Shown here piece by piece: positions 42,871-52,042 of a stretch of 64,000 nt of DNA. The stretch's first letter is position 1; each line of letters opens with the position of its first letter. The notes beneath the pieces are model-generated. The model saw only the letters and a program-made list of their open reading frames with translations, was not told the origin of the DNA and ran no database searches. A program made the position numbers and the translations under genes. The stretch is from NCBI GenBank assembly GCA_037439945.1, contig JBBIVA010000004.1, forward strand, positions 5,450 through 69,449, given 5' to 3'. The DNA comes from CALEUX01 sp037439945. Lineage in GTDB: Bacteria > Bacteroidota > Bacteroidia > Bacteroidales > Marinilabiliaceae.

Positions 42871-45800
42871 TTAGAAACTCAAATTCATACCAAATACAAT
42901 AGACCTGCTCCTTGGATATGCGGAATAATCAACACCCGGGGTTAACGGGGTTCTCCTGCGGGTAGAAACTTCCGGATCAAAACCACTGTAATTTGTCCAA
43001 ACAAAAACATTATACCCACTCACATAGAACCTTAGATTTTGAATATTTGCCTTTTTTACTAAATCTTTGGGCAGGGTATAACCCAATGTTAAAGTATTCA
43101 AACGTAGGAATGATCCATCTTCAACAGCCCAGTCAGAAAACACAAATCGGCTCATAAATGGCGACCACATAGTTGTATTTGCATTCATTTCCTCCAATTG
43201 GGCAGGATCGTTAGATATGGTACCATTGGGCAGGAGGTTTGTCCATCTTTTACCGTCTGCCATAACTGTAATCATGTTGCGCGAGTGATACTTACTGCTT
43301 GATGTATACTCAATTTTATTGGCATTATAAACATCATTTCCATAACTCCAGTTAAAGGCAGCTGAAAGGTCAAAACCATAAACCCTGCCATTTAAAACCA
43401 TACCTCCTGTATGCAGGGGATTGGCATCACCAATAATTGTTCTGTCAGAAGTATTTACAAGGTTATCACCTTCAGTAGTGTTAACTAATTTTAATGTTCC
43501 TGGTCGAAGTGTACCAACTATCGGCCGGCTATCAGTAACTCCCTGACTTAAAACCCATGCTCCGTTAATATATCCGTCAAAATCGGATACTTCATATCGG
43601 CCTGCCGTTTTGTAACCATACATTTTACCTACTGAACCTCCTGTTGCTACCCAATAATCGGCACCTATTTCAGTTGATGCCCACCCTGATTCAGATGAAA
43701 AATTATTCATCAACCCCAAGGATTTAATTTCATTACGGTTAAATCCAATATTGGCAGAAATATTTAACCCATAATTAGGTTTGTCCATGGCTACCCAGTT
43801 AATAGTTGCTTCAATACCCTTATTTTGAGTTTTACCCATATTACGGTATTGATTATCATATCCGGTTCCTGGAACGGGGAATAAAATCAGGAGGTCTTTA
43901 GTATTGTTTATATAACCTTCAAAACTACCATTTAATTTACCTCCTAGAGTGGTAAAATCGAGCCCTACATTCCTTGTAATTGTAGTTTCCCATTTTAAAT
44001 CAGGGTTTGCCATCGTTTTACTTGCAGCCCAAAAACTATTATACCCATTTACCCATGTAGTCTCCCTTACTTCAAGAGATTGGGTTAACTGACCCGATGG
44101 TATATTATTATTACCGGCAGTACCATAACTAAAGCGTAACTTTAAATCATCCAGCCAATTTTTTGTTGATTCCATAAAAGGCTCCGAAGAAACGCGCCAG
44201 GCAGCAGCAGCCGATGGAAAATAGCCCCATCTGTTCCCCTCTGAGAATTTTGATGACCCATCTGCACGGAAAGTTCCGCTTATTAAATATTTTCCTCTAA
44301 AATCGTAATTAAAACGACTGAAGAATGAAAACAAAATATCATCGGGATATAAAAAATTATCAATAGAATTTGCTTTTCCCTGTGCTGAAAGTTTGGATGC
44401 ATCAGCAAATGTAAATGTTTTAGGAAAACCATGAACTGTAGTTGAATGAATTTCCTGTGTTCGTATAATATATTCTTGTCCCAACAACATATTTAATTTA
44501 TGATCTTTTGAAATTAGCTTCTTGAAATCATAAGCCATTGTGTTTGTGTTACGTATTGATTCACGGGTCAATTTATTAAAAATAATGGCCGGTAAGCCCT
44601 GATTTTCAGCAGCAGGTTTATTCCTTACATAATAAGTAGTTGTTCCATAAAAACGGTCGTCATTATTTCTATAATCGTCCAATCCAACTTCTGTTTTCAA
44701 TTTCAAATTACTTATAATTTCCCATGCTACACTACCACTTAGATTATAAGATATACGTTTTTGAAACCTGTCGTTATCTGATAAGGCAACCAAAGGATGG
44801 TAAAGTGCAAAATCAGGGTCGGTATCTCCAGTATCAGTTAATCCTGAAACCGGGAAGGGAGGATATATCATTGCAAATTTCAAACGTGAATCAGCCGAAG
44901 AAACTTCATTCTGTTCATTTGTCCCACCACCCTCAATCTGGGTATTTGAGTAACGTACTGAAAAATCAAGAGAAATCTTTTTATTTGGTTTATTTGTTAA
45001 TTTCAACGTTAGATTATCACGCTTAAATCCGGACATTTGCATAATAGCTTTTTCGTCAACATGGCTATACGTAAATGAGTATTGGTTTTTTTCAGTACCC
45101 CCGGTTACGCTAAGGTTGTGGTTAAAAGAAAACCCCCTACGGCCAAAAACTAATTCCTGCCAGTCGTTAGGTTTAACTTCGCCGTAAAGTTCCATATCCT
45201 GAAAGTTTCCAAAAATGTTGCTGTATTCGTTAGGGCTATTATCAAGTAAAGACCTTTCAAACTGCCACTTAACATAATCACCAGGCGATAACACATCCAA
45301 CTTATTTGCAAGTTTTTTATAACTTACAAAAGCATTGTAATTAACCGAAACTTTACCCTCTTTACCTTTTTTAGTGGTTATAATGATTACACCGTTTGCA
45401 CCTCTTGAACCATAAATGGCCGTTGAAGATGCATCCTTCAAAACGTCAACAGATTCTATATCAGCAGGCGAAATGTCAGAAATTGTTTCAACAGGAAATC
45501 CATCAACGATATATAACGGAGAATTATCACCTGTGATTGACCCTCCACCACGAACACGAATTTTTATTTCCGCATCGGGCGAACCCTCAGTTGCAGATAT
45601 TTGCACCCCGGCCAATCGTCCGGTTATCGCTTCAGCTGCACTTGCAACAGGAATTGCCTGTAAAGCCTCGCCTGTAACCGAAGAAACCGAACCGGTAATA
45701 TCTTTACGTTGTACTGTTCCATAACCAATGGCAACAACCTCTTTCAACCCGATTGAACTTTCTTGAAGCGTTACATTTATTGTTGATTGATTACCTACTG

Positions 45801-46071
45801 AAGCCTCCTTTTCAGTAAATCCAATAAATTTATAAATAAGTACCGATTGCCCTGGGTTATCAACTTGTAGCTGGTAATCACCATTAATATCGGTAATAGT
45901 ACCGTTGGTGGTTCCTTTTACAATTATATTAACACCCGGCAATGCTTCTCCTGTTGAAGAAAGCACCCTGCCTTTTATTAATCTGCTTTCCTGGGCGAAG
46001 GTAAGCACACTGCTTGTCCATAACCCTAAAAGCATTAAAAATCTTAAAATTTCCCTTTTTTTCATAATCAT
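42871..46071 (-). CDS. SusC/RagA TonB-dependent oligosaccharide importer
   Basis: An outer-membrane transporter of 1066 residues with signal peptide (about 1-26). A carboxypeptidase-regulatory-like domain (IKGRVLSSTGEALPGVNIIV ... TNGTITDINGDYQL) covers about 32-115. The plug carries the SusC hallmark VDVLKDASSTAIYGSRGANG (about 208-227), followed by the beta-barrel, ending in SRSIVFGMNLSF with a C-terminal Phe. ATG at 46065 is an alternative start two codons in. First gene of the SusC-SusD-DUF4957 unit. Confidence 0.97.
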   Translation of the reverse strand: MIMKKREILRFLMLLGLWTSSVLTFAQESRLIKGRVLSSTGEALPGVNIIVKGTTNGTITDINGDYQLQVDNPGQSVLIYKFIGFTEKEASVGNQSTINVTLQESSIGLKEVVAIGYGTVQRKDITGSVSSVTGEALQAIPVASAAEAITGRLAGVQISATEGSPDAEIKIRVRGGGSITGDNSPLYIVDGFPVETISDISPADIESVDVLKDASSTAIYGSRGANGVIIITTKKGKEGKVSVNYNAFVSYKKLANKLDVLSPGDYVKWQFERSLLDNSPNEYSNIFGNFQDMELYGEVKPNDWQELVFGRRGFSFNHNLSVTGGTEKNQYSFTYSHVDEKAIMQMSGFKRDNLTLKLTNKPNKKISLDFSVRYSNTQIEGGGTNEQNEVSSADSRLKFAMIYPPFPVSGLTDTGDTDPDFALYHPLVALSDNDRFQKRISYNLSGSVAWEIISNLKLKTEVGLDDYRNNDDRFYGTTTYYVRNKPAAENQGLPAIIFNKLTRESIRNTNTMAYDFKKLISKDHKLNMLLGQEYIIRTQEIHSTTVHGFPKTFTFADASKLSAQGKANSIDNFLYPDDILFSFFSRFNYDFRGKYLISGTFRADGSSKFSEGNRWGYFPSAAAAWRVSSEPFMESTKNWLDDLKLRFSYGTAGNNNIPSGQLTQSLEVRETTWVNGYNSFWAASKTMANPDLKWETTITRNVGLDFTTLGGKLNGSFEGYINNTKDLLILFPVPGTGYDNQYRNMGKTQNKGIEATINWVAMDKPNYGLNISANIGFNRNEIKSLGLMNNFSSESGWASTEIGADYWVATGGSVGKMYGYKTAGRYEVSDFDGYINGAWVLSQGVTDSRPIVGTLRPGTLKLVNTTEGDNLVNTSDRTIIGDANPLHTGGMVLNGRVYGFDLSAAFNWSYGNDVYNANKIEYTSSSKYHSRNMITVMADGKRWTNLLPNGTISNDPAQLEEMNANTTMWSPFMSRFVFSDWAVEDGSFLRLNTLTLGYTLPKDLVKKANIQNLRFYVSGYNVFVWTNYSGFDPEVSTRRRTPLTPGVDYSAYPRSRSIVFGMNLSF

Positions 46072-46405
46072 TTAAAACTTTAGGTATTAACCATTAAAAT
46101 AATTCTGATCTATCCTTAAAAATCATACTCCAGTGATCTAATATACTTTGTTATTAAAAAATCTATTTTAAAAAAAGTTTTAATATTTTACTTAATTGTT
46201 TTAACATCTGTTAACTTTTGCATGTGCAATTTAAGAATTTTACTTCTACTTAACCGTAGAAAAACTATCGTAATAACTGGTACAAATTGACCATAATCAA
46301 TAGTAACAAATTATCACATTGCTGACTTACAATACATTACGACAAGCAGCATTATTAAGGAAACTTATAATAAACCGATTTGGGTAAAAACAAAGGAAGG
46401 TTAAT
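46072..46405. other. Upstream region of the susC operon
   Basis: AT-rich gap carrying the susC promoter region and the 3' side of CE12. On the minus strand TTTTTACCCAAATCGGTTTA near the right end of CE12 resembles the ACCCAAATTTGT motif of the long intergenic repeat. No gene is seen. Confidence 0.5.
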
Positions 46406-47158
46406 TCATTTCTTAAGAAATCTGCCAAGTTCTGGCAATTTAGTACGAATCTCTTTTGCTACATAATCACAAATTTTAAAACTTCCATATGCTGATAGAT
46501 GAGTGTCATCGTAAATTGGTGATGTTAAATTACTGTATTCGATGGTATCAATATATAAAAACAGATTTTTTGATTTCTCTGGTCCATACTGCTCTACCAT
46601 TTGTTGTGAATGATAATGTAAATCAAACAACACTACTTTTTCTTCATCAGCCACTTTTCTAACTGACTCAGGATAATCATAGTGTGTATCATAAAACCTG
46701 CCATCTTCATCAAATTTTCTTCTAACAATTGGAGTAGCCAAAATGGGGATTGCTCCTTTTTTTCGTACATCACTTACAAATTTTCTTAAATTCTGGCTGA
46801 AATCAGTTTGTGCAGCTGCATAACGTTTGGGATCCTCTGATTTGGCATCATTATGACCGAATTCAATTATAACAAAATCTCCATTATCAACTTTTGAGAT
46901 TAATTTATCCCAATGTCCTTCATTAATAAAGCTTTTTGTACTTCGGCCGTTAACAGCCAAATTTTCAATTTTAACACCGCTTTTAAAATATAAAGGAAAC
47001 ACCTGTCCCCACCCTTTCTCAGGGTTCCCATCTCCATATGGCTTATCAGCCATGGTGGAATTACCGGCAAGAAAAATATTAATTTGTTTTCCCTTTTGGC
47101 CTAAACTCCAGAAAATGAGCCCAGAAAATACAAGTAAAATGAACAATAGTTTTTTCAT
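46406..47158 (-). CDS. CE12 rhamnogalacturonan acetylesterase
   Basis: A secreted SGNH-fold esterase of 250 residues (signal peptide 1-20). Block I is LAGNSTMADKP with the nucleophile Ser, then NGRSTKSF (Gly block), FGHNDAK (Asn block) and DDTHLSAYG with the catalytic Asp/His. This is the CE12 (YesT/RgaE) pattern. It removes acetyl groups from pectic galacturonic acid so that lyases and hydrolases can act. It is preceded by a strong terminator, suggesting its own promoter. Confidence 0.92.
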   Translation of the reverse strand: MKKLLFILLVFSGLIFWSLGQKGKQINIFLAGNSTMADKPYGDGNPEKGWGQVFPLYFKSGVKIENLAVNGRSTKSFINEGHWDKLISKVDNGDFVIIEFGHNDAKSEDPKRYAAAQTDFSQNLRKFVSDVRKKGAIPILATPIVRRKFDEDGRFYDTHYDYPESVRKVADEEKVVLFDLHYHSQQMVEQYGPEKSKNLFLYIDTIEYSNLTSPIYDDTHLSAYGSFKICDYVAKEIRTKLPELGRFLKK

Positions 47159-47196
47159 CCGGTAACCTAAGAAAGAATTAACGTTTAATGAACATA

Positions 47197-47241
47197 AAAA
47201 AACAGAAACCTGTATTTAAAAATACCGGGTTTCTGTTTTTT
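47197..47241 (-). terminator. Terminator after the GH28/GH43/CE8 operon
   Basis: On the minus strand AAAACAGAAACC pairs with GGTTTCTGTTTT, extended inside by GTATTT/AAATAC pairing, and is followed by a T-run. It lies 15-60 bases past the GH28 stop codon. Confidence 0.88.
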
Positions 47242-47255
47242 CTACATTCATTATA

Positions 47256-48968
47256 TTACTTAATTATAATTGACTCTTTTACAGCTCCGCCAACTATTAA
47301 AATTTGTGAAGAAGGGTCATTGAAATTTTTTGAGCTAACTTCAATATTATGAGTTGATTTTCCTGAAACGGCCAACCCTGGTAAACCCTCTCCCTTGAAT
47401 GAAAAGCCATTTATTGATACATCCTGGCTGTTAAACAGGGTAAGGGCCGGGCCTGAGTCCTGAATAATTTTAACATTTACAAATTCAACATCCTTTACAT
47501 CAATACATGTAAATCCTTTGGGTGCTTTTAACACAATATTTTCAAGTTTTACATTCTCAAGTTTCATTTCAGGTAACCCCATTAGTAATGCCGCACTTCC
47601 AAAACCATTGGCAACAACATTTTTAACAAAAATATTCCTGAAAGCAGGGGTTTCTTCAGTAACCTGAACAGCCGGAGCATCGGTTTCAATTAATCCTGAG
47701 CTACTTGTACCATCATCCAAAACAGGGGCATGACCACCATAAAACAGGTTAAACTGAATTGGGTCAGTTGGGATATCGATCATATTTATATCTGATATAT
47801 AAATATTTTCGATAACACCACCACGTCCACGGGTACTTTTAAACCTTAACCCAATATTTGTTCCCATAAATGTACAGGATGAAACATGCACGTTTTTAAC
47901 ACCTCCCGACATTTCGCTACCTATAACAAAACCTCCGTGTCCGGCATAAACTACATTATTTTTTACAATTACGTTTTCAGTAGGGATATTACGTTCACGC
48001 CCTTCTTTATCGCGCCCTGATTTAAAACAAATAGCATCATCACCCACATCAAAGCTGTTGTTATAAATTACTACGTTTTTACAAGACTCCAGGTCAAGGC
48101 CATCGCCATTTTGAGAATACCACTGATTACGAACAACCAGGTTCCGTATGGTTAAATTCTCACACATTAATGGGTGCAGGTTCCATGCAGGTGAATTCTG
48201 AAAAGTTGGCCCATCCAATAAAACCTTGTTACAACTTATAAGACTAACCATAACAGGCCTAAGAAAATCCTTTATTGACATATAATCATCAAAGGTGTTT
48301 AACCTGGGGATATTGCTTCCTGATGCAATAACAAACCCTTTCAAAGCCTGTTCTGTTGGCCACCACATATCTTTTTTCTCATTTAAAACTCCTCCTCCGG
48401 TAGTTAAATTTTTCCACTGATTGGCAGTCATTTTAAATTTTTTCACAGGCCTCCACGCTTGTCCGTTACCATCAAAAACCCCTTTTCCTGTAAAGGAAAT
48501 ATTTTCAAGGTTTCGCCCTGATATGGGAGATTGGCACCTGTAAGTCATAATTCCCTCAAAGGTACTCTCAACCAATGGATAATCATCGAAGTTTTTACTA
48601 AACCTTACAAGGGCACCTTCCTCAAGGTGAATATTTATATTGCTTTTTAGTACAATTGGGCCAGTCATCCATAATCCGGCGGGTACAATAACTGAACCTC
48701 CACCTTTAACTGAAAGTTTCTCAATTGCTTCTGCAAAATAGGCAGTATTCATTGTAATACCATCGCCTGCGGCTCCCAAATCAGCAATATTTATTTTGTT
48801 TGGGGGAATTACAGGTTCAATTACTTTAGGCATTTCAAACTCAATATTATTATATACCCATGAATAATCGGTGCTGCAATTTTTAACCTGCGAGCAGGAC
48901 AAAACGGCTACCCCTAACAATAACACCATCACTGATTTAAACCAATTTCCTTTTGTTGTTGCTCTCAT
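47256..48968 (-). CDS. GH28 polygalacturonase-type hydrolase, lipoprotein
   Basis: A second GH28 protein, 570 residues, lipoprotein signal (lipobox LSC-S, about residue 25). Active-site motifs are present: NGDGLDLESC, VGDDAICFKSGRD with the catalytic Asp pair, AGHGGFVIGSE and LRFKSTRGRGG. It is longer than the enzyme at 33052-34419 and has an extra C-terminal set of helix coils. It is in one minus-strand run with GH43 (38 bases) and CE8 (39 bases). The activity may be exo-polygalacturonase or rhamnogalacturonan-directed. Confidence 0.93.
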   Translation of the reverse strand: MRATTKGNWFKSVMVLLLGVAVLSCSQVKNCSTDYSWVYNNIEFEMPKVIEPVIPPNKINIADLGAAGDGITMNTAYFAEAIEKLSVKGGGSVIVPAGLWMTGPIVLKSNINIHLEEGALVRFSKNFDDYPLVESTFEGIMTYRCQSPISGRNLENISFTGKGVFDGNGQAWRPVKKFKMTANQWKNLTTGGGVLNEKKDMWWPTEQALKGFVIASGSNIPRLNTFDDYMSIKDFLRPVMVSLISCNKVLLDGPTFQNSPAWNLHPLMCENLTIRNLVVRNQWYSQNGDGLDLESCKNVVIYNNSFDVGDDAICFKSGRDKEGRERNIPTENVIVKNNVVYAGHGGFVIGSEMSGGVKNVHVSSCTFMGTNIGLRFKSTRGRGGVIENIYISDINMIDIPTDPIQFNLFYGGHAPVLDDGTSSSGLIETDAPAVQVTEETPAFRNIFVKNVVANGFGSAALLMGLPEMKLENVKLENIVLKAPKGFTCIDVKDVEFVNVKIIQDSGPALTLFNSQDVSINGFSFKGEGLPGLAVSGKSTHNIEVSSKNFNDPSSQILIVGGAVKESIIIK

Positions 48969-49006
48969 AATAAATCATTTATCGGTTTAATTATTTTACT
49001 TAATAT

Positions 49007-50650
49007 TTATTTTACTATAGTCAATTCTTTCTTATTTGTAATCCTAAACCAATTAAAATCGGCATAACCTGAATCATTTGTCTGGTCCATCCGTGTTGCA
49101 AACAACCCAATTTTTGCACCAATCCATCTTCCTTCCCTTGCAATAAATATATTCTCAATTTCAATCCAATTATCACTATCCACACGGTATTGAAACTTGC
49201 ATTCGGCCCCATTTTTTACAGAAACCATAAATTCAACAGAATCACCTTTAAATGGAACCGAAAACACTTCAGATTCTGCTCTTCCATTCATAGCATCCAA
49301 ACATGTATTCATAACTAAATATGTTCCTGATGAGCGCTTCTCAATAAATATTGAAGCGTAATCAATACCCATAACAATTAAACCAGCCCGTTCGCCAATT
49401 AGCTTTTCGTTTGGGGTAAAAACCATCCGTGTTGAAGCATCAAACTCAGGTGCAGGCCATTTTTGTAAAAGCAAATTTGGAACTTCCCAGAAATTTTTTG
49501 CCCCGTTGGGAATTTTTTTTGTAAACAACCGTAATGTTTTATTTTGGGTATTTATAAACGACCAGGTATTTTTCGGATTAGCGTGCCATTGCCATTGCAA
49601 ACCAATTCGTAATTCTGAGAAATCATCTGATTCAGAAGGGGTTATAATTGGAAATGTTTTGCCAATATTGGGTTTTTTATAAACAGCAACTGGTTCCCCA
49701 ATTCCATCCCCATCATTATCGCTACCAATTACTGGCCATCCGTTTTTCCACTGCATGGGGTTTAAATGTACTACTCTTCCATAAGGCCCCATGTCCTGAA
49801 AATGAATAAACCAATTTTCCCCTGATTTTAGTTCTACCCAACCTCCCTGATGTGGCCCGTTAATATTTGTATTTCCCTGGTGCATAACTATCCGGTGCTC
49901 ATATGGGCCATATGGTGTTTTAGCCCTAAGAGCCAACTGCCAACCATAGGTTACACCGCCTGCAGGGGCTAAAATGTAGTAATAACCATCCTTTTTATAG
50001 AATTTAGGCCCTTCAACAGTTTGATTACCGTTATGGCCATCAAAGATCATTATTCCTTCTTCAAGTAATTTAGTTCCACAAGGGCTCATTTCGGCCACAA
50101 CCAAAATACTTTTTATCCCGGCCCTGCTTCCGGCATATGCATGTACCAAATATGCCTTTCCATTATCATCCCATAATGGACATGGGTCAATAAGGCCCTT
50201 TCCCTCTTTTACAAGAACCGGATTGCTCCATTTTCCCTTTGGGTCTTTTGCTTTTAACATGTAAATCCCAAAATCGGGATCCCCATAAAATATATAATAA
50301 AAACCCTTATGAAACCTAATAGCCGGAGCCCAAACCCCATTTCCATGCTGGGGTTTCGAAAAAACATCATTTGGTAAAAGTCTTTCAATAGCATGGTTAA
50401 CAAGCTGCCAGTTCACCAAATCCTTTGAATGCAAAATAGGCAAGCCTGGAATGCAATTAAAACTTGAAGCTGTCATGTAAAAGTCATTTCCAACTCTAAT
50501 TACATCAGGGTCAGAATAATCAGCGTGTATAACAGGGTTTTTATACATACCATTACCCAAATCAGCACTCCATACTTCCGATATCTTGGAAACCTGAGCT
50601 TTTAGGTAAACACCCAATATCAAAAAAATTATAAGTAAAATTCTATTCAT
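49007..50650 (-). CDS. GH43 glycosidase with C-terminal sandwich domain
   Basis: A secreted protein of 547 residues (signal peptide 1-18). The five-bladed propeller of GH43 covers about 25-325, with catalytic residues recognisable in HADYSDPDVIRVGNDFYM (Asp base), GLIDPCPLWDDNGKAYLVHA (Asp) and TVEGPKFYKKDGYYY (Glu acid). A C-terminal concanavalin-like domain (GH43_C2 type, about 340-540) follows. Likely a beta-xylosidase, alpha-arabinofuranosidase or galactosidase trimming pectin side chains; the sequence does not decide which. Confidence 0.9.
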   Translation of the reverse strand: MNRILLIIFLILGVYLKAQVSKISEVWSADLGNGMYKNPVIHADYSDPDVIRVGNDFYMTASSFNCIPGLPILHSKDLVNWQLVNHAIERLLPNDVFSKPQHGNGVWAPAIRFHKGFYYIFYGDPDFGIYMLKAKDPKGKWSNPVLVKEGKGLIDPCPLWDDNGKAYLVHAYAGSRAGIKSILVVAEMSPCGTKLLEEGIMIFDGHNGNQTVEGPKFYKKDGYYYILAPAGGVTYGWQLALRAKTPYGPYEHRIVMHQGNTNINGPHQGGWVELKSGENWFIHFQDMGPYGRVVHLNPMQWKNGWPVIGSDNDGDGIGEPVAVYKKPNIGKTFPIITPSESDDFSELRIGLQWQWHANPKNTWSFINTQNKTLRLFTKKIPNGAKNFWEVPNLLLQKWPAPEFDASTRMVFTPNEKLIGERAGLIVMGIDYASIFIEKRSSGTYLVMNTCLDAMNGRAESEVFSVPFKGDSVEFMVSVKNGAECKFQYRVDSDNWIEIENIFIAREGRWIGAKIGLFATRMDQTNDSGYADFNWFRITNKKELTIVK

Positions 50651-50689
50651 TAAACACTAAACTCCTACTATTTGGTTAATTAATTATTA

Positions 50690-51682
50690 TCAGGGTTTGC
50701 AAATCCTCTCGAAAGGGTTCCAGTTGTCTTTACCCGCTAAAACTTTTTCAGGTGTATAGTTACTAATTTGGCCCTCGTTTAACTGATGTGCCCATTTTTG
50801 CCGGCTTTCATTACCGGAACCTGGACCATAGGATTTATATTCGGCATAAAAGGTTGTTGATTCGGCTTCAGTTTTATTCCAGTTATGCCATCCAAGGGGG
50901 TGTATTATAATATCCAAAAAACAGTTTATAAACACTGTTCGCGCATGGTTTCTCCATGGGCGTCCCAAATATACAGTTTTTGGCGCAGCCGAACCTGAAA
51001 TACTACAATCCCTGAAAACGAAACCGTATTCAATATCTTTTTCGGTAGATGCCGCTGTAATGTAGCCGCTTCCTTTACTATAAATTTCACATTTTTCAAA
51101 AAATGCAGTTGCCCATCCAAATATAAAATCTACTGTACCTTCAATATAACATTTATAATAAAACTGCCGGCTTCCTGATGTATGAGGATATAATGTATCC
51201 TGAGAGCCCAGAAACCTGCAATTTTCAAATACCACACGGTCGCCACTAACCCTCACGGCCACTGCCTGTCCAACTGCACCAGCCGAGTTCTCAAAGGTTA
51301 TATTCCGGGCCGTAAAATCATCTCCAAAAACAAAAAATCCAGAAGACCCTGTAGTTCCCATTTCTTCACCAAATCTGTTAAGTTTAGATGCAAAATCATC
51401 GTAGGTTATTACAGTTTGATCCCTGCACTCACCAATTAAGGTAACCCTTGTTTTGGAACCAGGCAATACAATTTTCTCTTTATAAACTCCTTTTGTAATA
51501 AATATTATTGTTTCATTCTTCCTGAAATCAGGAACCGCGTTTATGGCACCCTGAACAGTTAAAAAATCACCTTTACCATTTGCGCATACAACAAAATGGG
51601 CTTTAACGGAACTATTAGCATTGTTTTGAGAAAAACAATCCTTAACAAACAGTAGTAATAAAATAAACATTAACTGCCTCAT
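50690..51682 (-). CDS. CE8 pectin methylesterase
   Basis: A secreted pectinesterase of 330 residues (signal peptide 1-18). CE8 beta-helix motifs are intact: GQAVAVRVSGDRVVFENC, GSQDTLY (with the acid Asp), GTVDFIFGWATAFFE (nucleophile Asp) and YLGRPWRNHARTVF (binding Arg and Trp). It removes methyl esters from homogalacturonan, exposing it to PL1 and GH28. It is the first gene of the CE8-GH43-GH28 run and divergent from the HTCS regulator. Confidence 0.95.
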   Translation of the reverse strand: MRQLMFILLLLFVKDCFSQNNANSSVKAHFVVCANGKGDFLTVQGAINAVPDFRKNETIIFITKGVYKEKIVLPGSKTRVTLIGECRDQTVITYDDFASKLNRFGEEMGTTGSSGFFVFGDDFTARNITFENSAGAVGQAVAVRVSGDRVVFENCRFLGSQDTLYPHTSGSRQFYYKCYIEGTVDFIFGWATAFFEKCEIYSKGSGYITAASTEKDIEYGFVFRDCSISGSAAPKTVYLGRPWRNHARTVFINCFLDIIIHPLGWHNWNKTEAESTTFYAEYKSYGPGSGNESRQKWAHQLNEGQISNYTPEKVLAGKDNWNPFERICKP

Positions 51683-52042
51683 TTCAGTTTAATCCTAAAA
51701 ACATTGTATTTCTATAAATTTCGTATCCGATTTTAATTATATCATGGTTTGCAAGTTAATATACACCCTATAAATAAAAGTTGTGTAAATTATCTGAAAA
51801 AGTGTAACAAATTGTTTTTTTAAGTGTTATATAATTCATCTACTAACTGATTTTATGAACATTGCCAAACCAATAAATTTGGTAGAGTTTTTGAAACAGC
51901 GATAAAATTTAACCCGGCTTGAATAATAATTGAAAAGGGACAAATGTAATAAGATATTAAATTTGGTAATTTTTGTATTTTCGTATTACAATGGTGTTTT
52001 TGAAAGTACCACAAGAAACTAACTATATTGTTAACTGTTAAA
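51683..52042. other. Divergent control region CE8 / HTCS
   Basis: About 360 bases of AT-rich DNA between the divergent CE8 and HTCS start codons, where both promoters and possible HTCS binding sites must lie. No RNA gene or repeat is evident. The HTCS side contains TAATTTTTG, one base longer than the -7 consensus. Confidence 0.5.
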